Of a stretch of 37,788 bases of DNA, positions 32,656-37,788 are shown in pieces; positions within the stretch are counted from its first letter, which is position 1, and each line of letters begins with the position of its first letter. Under the pieces are notes generated by a model, which had not been told where the DNA came from, did no database searches, and saw nothing but the letters and a program-made list of their open reading frames with translations. The DNA is from Halobacteriovorax sp. (GTDB taxonomy: Bacteria > Bdellovibrionota > Bacteriovoracia > Bacteriovoracales > Bacteriovoracaceae), in the NCBI GenBank assembly GCA_024686135.1, contig JAIBDQ010000012.1:1-37788 (forward strand), written 5' to 3'. The position numbers and the translations under genes are program-made.

Positions 32656-33665
32656 GAACTGATTCTTTTAACCGTTTCACCAGATAGCTCTTCAGGATTC
32701 AAAATAAGATCCTTCAATGCCTCATAAAAATCATTATCTCCATCAAAGAAAAATTCTTCTGAAAAATGCTCTGGATAGGCCAGACGGTTAGGTAGTAAGG
32801 GTCTAACTCCCGCGGCCACTGCCTCTATGACAGAGATTCCAAAGAAGTCCTGATTTGAAGTTACCGGTAGGATAGAAGCTTCATGAACTATTCGTTCGTA
32901 GTCTTCTCTTTTTTGAAAACCCCAATACTTAATCTTTTCTTTAAGCTTTTCTCTCGCAATCTCAAAGATCTTTGGGGCCGTTCTAAAACTCTCTCCTAGA
33001 ATGGCTAATTCAAAGTCGACACCTTCCCTGTCCAATTTAAAAAGTGTCTCAAAAAAGAGTTCTGGATTCTTGTCATACTCCCAGCGATGATTCCACAAGA
33101 GAAGTGGAGGATTTTGTCTCTTTTCGACTTCGACTTTCTTTAGATAATCCATTCCTAAAGAAAGAACCTTAGATTTTGATTCGATTTCTTTAACCCATTC
33201 TCTATTAGCAAAGTCTGGCATTTTTTTTAGTAAATTTAGGGAACCTTCAAGAAAAGTACTCCTATTATATTCAGAATTAAAGAACACCTTATCAGCAACA
33301 AGCGAGGACTTCATATTAATAAAACTAAAATGCTCATTTCTCTTACCATCTTGATAATCTGATTGAGGATAAGCAAATTGATTTTCATGGAAGTAGAGAT
33401 ACATTGGAGTTTGTAAAAACTTAGTAGATAGTAACGATTTGAATAAAGGAAGATCAATCATTCCAGAGATCAAAAAGAGATCAGGAACTTCAGATTCTTC
33501 CATTACTTTTTTGGCAAGCGTAATAGCCCCCCCATGCATACGCCATTTCCAATGTCTAGCCGGAAGACCAATAACTTCGATTTTATTAAAGCTATGTCTC
33601 TGATAACCTTCAATCCAATGCTTGTGAGAAAATCCTAAATAAGGTTCAACATAACAGATTTTCAA
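32601..33665 (-). CDS. tRNA-queuosine alpha-mannosyltransferase-type (QTMAN/DUF3524) glycosyltransferase
   Basis: A 354-residue cytoplasmic GT-B enzyme. The N-terminal DUF3524 part has GFSHKHWIEGYQRHSF, LPARHWKWRMHGGAITLA and YFHENQFAYP; the second part has LLLWNHRWEYDKNPELFF and the nucleotide-sugar binding stretch SNQDFFGISVIEAVAAGVRPLLP. This matches GTDC1/QTMAN, which adds mannose to queuosine in the anticodon of tRNA-Asp. The assignment is by motif; substrate in bacteria is inferred. The TTG start at 33665 overlaps the stop of the Cys-cluster gene by 4 bases, so they are coupled. Its 3' end overlaps the convergent secreted-protein gene by 55 bases. Confidence 0.88.
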   Translation of the reverse strand: MKICYVEPYLGFSHKHWIEGYQRHSFNKIEVIGLPARHWKWRMHGGAITLAKKVMEESEVPDLFLISGMIDLPLFKSLLSTKFLQTPMYLYFHENQFAYPQSDYQDGKRNEHFSFINMKSSLVADKVFFNSEYNRSTFLEGSLNLLKKMPDFANREWVKEIESKSKVLSLGMDYLKKVEVEKRQNPPLLLWNHRWEYDKNPELFFETLFKLDREGVDFELAILGESFRTAPKIFEIAREKLKEKIKYWGFQKREDYERIVHEASILPVTSNQDFFGISVIEAVAAGVRPLLPNRLAYPEHFSEEFFFDGDNDFYEALKDLILNPEELSGETVKRISSYSWEFMAKEYDEEFSLS

Positions 33666-34189
33666 CTTTGCAACCTATCCCATTCAAGCAAGGCCATAGG
33701 AATGGGAAGCTTTTCCCAAAAAAGTTTCTTTTCTTTAATCATCTCTTTATTAATAAGTTCCTCTTCTTCACTTTCTCTTCTCTTTAATAGCTCTAGGTCG
33801 CTTTTACAATTCTCTCCATCTTTTACCCCAGGGGAGATGGCATTAAACGCAAGGCAACCATACGGCTTTACTTCAGGAGGTAGAGGACAACCAAGAGATT
33901 CATGCTTAAAAAAAGGGCATGTATAACTTCTTCTAAAACTTGTATTACGTCCCGTTGATATTTCTTTATCGAGCCTGAACTCTAAAATATTATCCTTAAG
34001 TCTTTGAACCAAGGCTTCATTCCAAAGTAGGTTTGAACTTAGGTATTCATAAAGATCTTTAGTTTCAACAGGAGTCATTTGCATAGAGTTAGACTGGTAA
34101 GTGCAACACTTACCAGTACAATCTCGACACGTTATATTTTGATCCTCGAGATTTTGCATGTCCTCGAGTAATAGACTTCTTCGACTCAT
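33662..34189 (-). CDS. YkgJ-type Cys-cluster (zinc/iron-chelating) protein
   Basis: A 175-residue cytoplasmic protein with CRDCTGKCC (about 21-29) and, later, YTCPFF, LGCPLPPEVKPYGCLAFN (about 88-118) and a further Cys, the pattern of YkgJ-family putative zinc- or iron-chelating proteins. The metal and function are unknown. It leads a two-gene operon with the QTMAN-type enzyme. ATG 34189 has no obvious ribosome binding site; an internal ATG at residue 11 is close to GAGG and is an alternative. Confidence 0.75.
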   Translation of the reverse strand: MSRRSLLLEDMQNLEDQNITCRDCTGKCCTYQSNSMQMTPVETKDLYEYLSSNLLWNEALVQRLKDNILEFRLDKEISTGRNTSFRRSYTCPFFKHESLGCPLPPEVKPYGCLAFNAISPGVKDGENCKSDLELLKRRESEEEELINKEMIKEKKLFWEKLPIPMALLEWDRLQS

Positions 34190-34236
34190 TTAAACTAAAT
34201 AGGACGAATCTCCTTAAAGTTCAAGTTCCTATTGCT

Positions 34237-35457
34237 CTAACCTTTTAGAACTCCATAAGGATCAGCCGCTTTTTCAATAAGATAGAGAGCAGGTAGGATA
34301 TTTGCCCTAAAAGTCGGCTCAATCACCTTTGCCCCAGGATAGAATCCTCCGCTCCATCTAGATTTTGGAGTAAGTTCGAAAGTAAAACAAAAGATTCCAT
34401 GCTCACCATAGGCCCAGTCACAGGTATCTCCCGTGGCAACATAAAGTCCACTGGCCTGCATTGGTTTGTATTTGTTCCATTTTGACATGGTTTGGGCCAT
34501 TGTCTCAAAAACTCTTCCATCTTTCCCTGATACTCCTGTCTTCTTTCCACCCCAAGGGTAGAGGATCAACTCAGAAAAGGTATGAAAGCTAAGGATTATT
34601 CTAATATTTGCATGCTCTTCGACAAATTTTTTAACAGCAATTGTTTCAGGCTCACTAAATGGCTTTGGACCCATATAAACATCGCTGGTTTCTCTTCTAG
34701 ACGATCCACCTGTTCCCCATCCAAACGAGTAATTACGATTTAAATCGACACCAAAGCTTCCACTTGAGTTTGGCACCCGATTTTTTCTCCACATCTTGTA
34801 CTTTCTTCCTTTAATGTCATGCATAGCTCCGTCTGGATTTAACATAGGAACAAAGTAGATATCCCTCGTATTTACTAATTTGGTTATCCTTTCGTCTTTT
34901 CCATAATTTTCAAGAATGAATTTAAGTAAAAGAAGTGGAACTTCTGTTGAGAGATGCTCTCTTGCGTGGTGTGCTCCAACGAAAAAGATCCCTGGAACAA
35001 AGGCCTTTGAATTAAAATTGGCTTCTCCAGTTATTCGAATACCTTTTAATTGTCTTCCTTCCACTGAAGTACCAAGCTGAAAGATTGAAGAGATCTTTGG
35101 AAAATTCCTGGTAAGCTCATCAAGTGCATCCATGGTTTCTTTGTAGGTATGAAATTTTTCATCCTTTTGCGGAAACTCAATCTCATCACCATTCTTAGTG
35201 CTAGGGATTTTATAGATATGAGTCTCTTTAATTAGATGACCCATCTTTTTCTTAAGAACTTCAAAGTCATCATCATTAACGACTGCATATACAGAATCCT
35301 CAACAACCTGATCGATATGTATTATGTTCGCAATTTTAGACCTTTGCTCTGAGTTCTCTACCTTTAGGTGGACAAAATGCATCGTTCCTGAGAATTTGGC
35401 AAAAAGGTTGTGGGAAAAGAAAAGGGCGACAAGTATCGCAAGTGCTGTTGTTTTCAT
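34237..35457 (-). CDS. Secreted M14 zinc carboxypeptidase
   Basis: A 406-residue exported metallocarboxypeptidase. Signal peptide (residues 1-20), then a propeptide-like domain (about 22-100), then the M14 domain. Zinc ligands are in place: H164 and E167 (HHAREH) and H292 (SFHTFSE). DLNRNY (238-243) binds the substrate carboxylate, and FTFELTP holds catalytic Glu361. It removes C-terminal residues from peptides; specificity cannot be read with confidence. The propeptide suggests activation by processing. ATG with AGGATC about 4 bases upstream. Suits degradation of prey or environmental protein. Confidence 0.93.
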   Translation of the reverse strand: MKTTALAILVALFFSHNLFAKFSGTMHFVHLKVENSEQRSKIANIIHIDQVVEDSVYAVVNDDDFEVLKKKMGHLIKETHIYKIPSTKNGDEIEFPQKDEKFHTYKETMDALDELTRNFPKISSIFQLGTSVEGRQLKGIRITGEANFNSKAFVPGIFFVGAHHAREHLSTEVPLLLLKFILENYGKDERITKLVNTRDIYFVPMLNPDGAMHDIKGRKYKMWRKNRVPNSSGSFGVDLNRNYSFGWGTGGSSRRETSDVYMGPKPFSEPETIAVKKFVEEHANIRIILSFHTFSELILYPWGGKKTGVSGKDGRVFETMAQTMSKWNKYKPMQASGLYVATGDTCDWAYGEHGIFCFTFELTPKSRWSGGFYPGAKVIEPTFRANILPALYLIEKAADPYGVLKG

Positions 35458-35547
35458 TGAAGATCCTGGGTTGGCCTTACTGGCCGTTTAAAATTCCTTT
35501 TTTGGACTACTCAATCTTTTCAATCAAATAAGGTAAGATCAAAGGCT

Positions 35548-36267
35548 ATGGAAGAAAGTAACGAATTGTTAGTTGATAAAGCAGCTCAGCTAAAGCCAGA
35601 AGATATTCAAATCATGTATCAAGATGAGAATATTGTCATAGTCGATAAACCTAGTTGGTTAATAGTCCATCCTTTCAAGAGATTTCATCATGAGAGAACT
35701 AATCTAATGAAACTCGTTAGGGATAGACTTGATCAATATGTCTACCCCATCCATCGACTAGATAGACAAGTATCAGGACCAATAATTTTCGGACTAAGCT
35801 CAAACGCGGCCAAAGAAATTCAATCAACCTGGCATGGAGATCAAACAAAAAAAGAGTACCTCACCCTATGTAAAGGAAAGCTAGAGGGAAATGGCCAATT
35901 CAATTTTCCTCTGAGAGATGGGAAGTTTAAGAAAAAATCTCTGACACTCTATAGAGTCATGGACCATTTAGATGACTCTAGTCTTGTTCGAGTAGAAATA
36001 AAAACAGGAAGAAGACACCAGATCAGAAGGCATTTTTCTCGTCGAATGCATCATATTATTGGAGATCGAAGATATGGTCATAAAGATTTAAACGATCAGT
36101 ACTTAAACGATTTTGGGTTAGAGAGAATCTTTCTTCATTCTTATAAGCTACGTGTACCTAACCCTTGGACTATGAAAATGGTGGAAGTCACCAGTCCACT
36201 CCCTCCTGAGTTAAGATCCGTTCTCGAGAAAAAAGGCATGGCTCAATCTATCCTTTCCGAGATATAA
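35548..36267 (+). CDS. RluA-family pseudouridine synthase (TruC-like)
   Basis: A 239-residue cytoplasmic enzyme without an S4 domain. Active-site motif HRLDRQVSG (69-77) holds catalytic Asp72; IVIVDKPSWLIVHP and TGRRHQIRRHFSRRMHHIIGDRRYG are the other two family blocks. It isomerises uridine in RNA; the short size and lack of S4 resemble TruC (tRNA U65) more than RluC/D, but the target is not certain. Divergent from the carboxypeptidase, 90 bases away. It is followed 7 bases later by the YciO-type gene, so both are probably co-transcribed. Confidence 0.88.
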   Translation: MEESNELLVDKAAQLKPEDIQIMYQDENIVIVDKPSWLIVHPFKRFHHERTNLMKLVRDRLDQYVYPIHRLDRQVSGPIIFGLSSNAAKEIQSTWHGDQTKKEYLTLCKGKLEGNGQFNFPLRDGKFKKKSLTLYRVMDHLDDSSLVRVEIKTGRRHQIRRHFSRRMHHIIGDRRYGHKDLNDQYLNDFGLERIFLHSYKLRVPNPWTMKMVEVTSPLPPELRSVLEKKGMAQSILSEI

Positions 36268-36274
36268 TAGTTTT

Positions 36275-36904
36275 ATGATTGAATATGTGATTGCGAATAA
36301 CCCTGACGATAGAATTCTTCAAAAAGCTGCGGACCAACTTTCCACTGGTAACCTAGTTATCTTGCCGACCGACACGAACTGGATAGTTGTTGCTGACCCA
36401 TTTTCAAAAAAAGGGGTTGAGAATCTTTACAGCTTCAAGGGAGAGGATAGAAGTCATCACTTCAGTTTGCTTTGCGACACCATAAAAAGGGCCAGCGAGT
36501 CTGCTTTTATTGATGATAATGCCTATAAGATTCTTCGTAACAAAATCCCAGGCCCCTTTACATTTATCTTTGAATCAAGAAAAGTAATGATTAAGGCACT
36601 AAAGGCGACTAAAGCTGACCATCAAATCGGCGTCCGTTTTAGCCCAAGCCAACTTGTAATGAAGCTTATCGAATTCTATGAGAGGCCACTAGTCTCTACA
36701 AATATTCCAAAGGAAAAGATTGAAGTGTCAGAAGGAGAGGACCTTTATGGTTTTCAAATTGAAGAAGCTCTTGGTCATATGGCCTTAATCTTAGATCCCG
36801 GGGAATTAGAATTTCTTGGTCAAAGCACTATAATAGATTTTTCCTCCGGGGTAATGGAACTAGTAAGAGAAGGTGCCGGCGATCCTTCACTCTTCGGTTT
36901 ATAA
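36275..36904 (+). CDS. YciO/YrdC/Sua5-domain protein
   Basis: A 209-residue protein of the TsaC/Sua5/YciO fold. GNLVILPTDTNWIVVADP and the PGPFTFIF segment are typical; the YrdC family uses these to bind ATP, bicarbonate and threonine in making threonylcarbamoyl-AMP for t6A in tRNA. The NWIV in place of the usual TVYGL favours YciO-like over true TsaC. The ending (GQSTIIDFSSG, VREGAGDP) is normal. It follows the pseudouridine synthase by 7 bases and ends one base from the convergent HTH-like gene. Confidence 0.85.
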   Translation: MIEYVIANNPDDRILQKAADQLSTGNLVILPTDTNWIVVADPFSKKGVENLYSFKGEDRSHHFSLLCDTIKRASESAFIDDNAYKILRNKIPGPFTFIFESRKVMIKALKATKADHQIGVRFSPSQLVMKLIEFYERPLVSTNIPKEKIEVSEGEDLYGFQIEEALGHMALILDPGELEFLGQSTIIDFSSGVMELVREGAGDPSLFGL

Positions 36905-36905
36905 G

Positions 36906-37331
36906 TTAAGCGATACACAAGGTTTTCAACTCATTGATAATCGTAAAAATTCTAATTTCTGGAACACAAAGTCTATTTGAAATTTTCTCATCTGCTATTC
37001 CAGAGTATTTTAATTCTAAAATCGCAAAAGCTAGCCATTGACTTCTATCTTCAATATTTCTGATAATAACTAAAGAATTACTAACCTCTTCGACCAAATC
37101 TTGGTACTCAAGATCTTGTGACTCAAGAAGCTTTAACCCACTTAACTTTTCAAAAATATACTCCATTGCCTCCAAGCTAGGCTTTTTTCTCTTAAAGTAG
37201 ATATCAGAGAGGGCAAGATAAGAAATATCGAGGAGATCGGCGAGATCAAAAAGCGATAACTCCACCCCTCTCTCGGTTTGAGTTCTTAAGGTTTCAGATA
37301 ACAAGAATGTAAATCTTTTTAGTGTTTTCAT
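36906..37331 (-). CDS. Small HTH-like protein, hypothetical
   Basis: About 141 residues from ATG 37331. Residues 27-60 resemble a helix-turn-helix of the Xre/Cro type: LSLFDLADLLDISYLALSDI, then KRKKPSLEAMEYIFEKL. A C-terminal helical half follows. I chose ATG 37331, not the in-frame ATG at 37403, because the added 24 residues look like upstream non-coding sequence. A palindrome overlaps the start and a second, longer inverted repeat lies upstream, so it may bind its own promoter. No ribosome binding site is seen. Confidence in the HTH reading is moderate. Confidence 0.58.
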   Translation of the reverse strand: MKTLKRFTFLLSETLRTQTERGVELSLFDLADLLDISYLALSDIYFKRKKPSLEAMEYIFEKLSGLKLLESQDLEYQDLVEEVSNSLVIIRNIEDRSQWLAFAILELKYSGIADEKISNRLCVPEIRIFTIINELKTLCIA

Positions 37332-37344
37332 ACACAAAGTGTAT
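37330..37344. promoter_or_regulatory. 15-base palindrome at the start codon of the HTH-like gene
   Basis: ATACAC-AAA-GTGTAT is a perfect palindrome with 6-bp arms. Its left end includes bases of the ATG at 37331, and a TATACA -10-like element overlaps it on the minus strand. Confidence 0.5.
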
Positions 37345-37381
37345 AAAAAAAGACTTATTGAATTTAGGGAGATATTTGAAA

Positions 37382-37413
37382 CGTATTTGTCACAGTAAAA
37401 CATGACAAATACG
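37382..37413. promoter_or_regulatory. 11-bp-arm inverted repeat: operator or weak terminator
   Basis: CGTATTTGTCA (37382-37392) and TGACAAATACG (37403-37413) are perfect inverted arms 10 bases apart. It could be a dimeric-protein operator for the HTH-like gene, or a weak terminator of the gene at 37429 (only TTT follows on the minus strand). Confidence 0.5.
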
Positions 37414-37428
37414 CCTATATAAAGATGC

Positions 37429-37788
37429 TTACTTATCTATCGTACTACCTTCATCAGATTCTTTTTTACTAGGATCGCCCTTACTACAAGGCTTGGATAC
37501 GGAATATCCATTTAAAGAAGTACCATCCTCTTCAACGATCTTATGACAGTATTTAGTGGCATACTTCTTCCAAGCTGGCTTAGTCATCTTACAGTCTTTA
37601 TCAAATTCTTTGAATATAGTCTTAACGTTCTTACAGGTGAATAGAACAGCTCTATAGGCCATTTTTTTCTTATCTACCACAATATCGCTAGGTTTTTTAA
37701 AGTCTTTCTTTTTCTTATTCTTTATTTTTTCTACTAGAATTTTTTTAATCCCACATTTCTTTTTATCTGAAGTACATTTATTTTTACA
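37429..37788 (-). CDS. Lys- and Cys-rich protein, 5' end outside window
   Basis: The frame is open without a stop from the stop at 37429 to the window edge (119 residues), so the true start is beyond it; an internal GTG at 37680 is not needed. The visible protein is very rich in Lys (about a quarter) with about eight cysteines, often in CxxxC or spaced pairs (CKNKC, TCKNV, DCKMT, YCHKI, PCSKG). It ends in an acidic, Ser/Glu/Asp-rich tail (SKKESDEGSTID). This suggests a secreted disulfide protein. No family recognised, and a signal peptide cannot be checked. Confidence 0.6.
   Translation of the reverse strand, partial: CKNKCTSDKKKCGIKKILVEKIKNKKKKDFKKPSDIVVDKKKMAYRAVLFTCKNVKTIFKEFDKDCKMTKPAWKKYATKYCHKIVEEDGTSLNGYSVSKPCSKGDPSKKESDEGSTIDK

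Noticed and set aside
37401-37403. ATG as the start of the HTH-like gene
   Set aside because: It lies inside the long inverted repeat, and the extra 24 residues do not look like protein.
1-37788. tRNA, rRNA, CRISPR, insertion sequence or prophage
   Set aside because: I found no cloverleaf-like gene, no regular short-spaced repeats, no transposase or integrase frame and no phage structural gene.

Overview
The window looks like chromosomal backbone from a low-GC, Gram-negative predatory-type bacterium of the Bdellovibrionota, most likely the Bacteriovorax/Halobacteriovorax side. This is an inference. It rests on a TIGR02147-type regulator (17374-18240), a TIGR03545/TIGR03546 pair, many signal-peptide and lipoprotein genes with LPP20/LpoB-type products, frequent GTG/TTG starts and AT-rich DNA. 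I saw no rRNA, tRNA, insertion sequence, prophage or CRISPR array.

Left part (1-5.8 kb): the window opens inside a large secreted lipoprotein gene (minus strand). It then holds an envelope-glycan group: an O-antigen-ligase-type membrane protein, an FkbM-family methyltransferase and a GT22 mannosyltransferase-type membrane protein. Between the first two lies an unlisted-size gene for a 36-residue peptide that is almost entirely a signal peptide or membrane segment, with a strong but hairpin-buried ribosome binding site. 5.8-8.6 kb: a compact nuoBCDI operon (minus strand), the quinone-reducing arm of complex I, without its usual partners.

8.7-13.8 kb: a secreted HExxH protein, then a four-gene lipoprotein operon (LPP20, LPP20-like, LpoB-like, COG3014-like; minus strand). 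14.0-18.8 kb: iron superoxide dismutase, a small charged protein, a two-gene membrane operon, a TIGR02147 regulator coupled to a secreted zinc-protease-like protein, and a Cys-rich secreted protein with an internal repeat. 18.9-21.4 kb: the TIGR03546/TIGR03545 pair.

21.6-30.0 kb is a sugar-use region. A fused EIIA-HPr-EI protein is followed by a PtsG-type EIICB with an extra, cysteine-less EIIB domain, so two proteins make a complete glucose PTS. Nearby, on the other strand, a secreted GH15 glucoamylase is coupled to a beta-lactamase-fold protein whose catalytic motifs look lost. Together these suggest extracellular or periplasmic alpha-glucan breakdown to glucose and its uptake.

30.2-37.8 kb: small secreted proteins, an Mpo1/DUF962 protein, an outer-membrane barrel, a YkgJ-type Cys-cluster protein coupled to a tRNA-queuosine mannosyltransferase-type enzyme, a secreted M14 carboxypeptidase, an RluA-type pseudouridine synthase with a YciO/Sua5 protein, and a small HTH-like protein preceded by two strong inverted repeats. 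The window ends inside a Lys/Cys-rich gene. Genes are packed tightly: several convergent pairs share terminator hairpins that lie inside their own stop codons.
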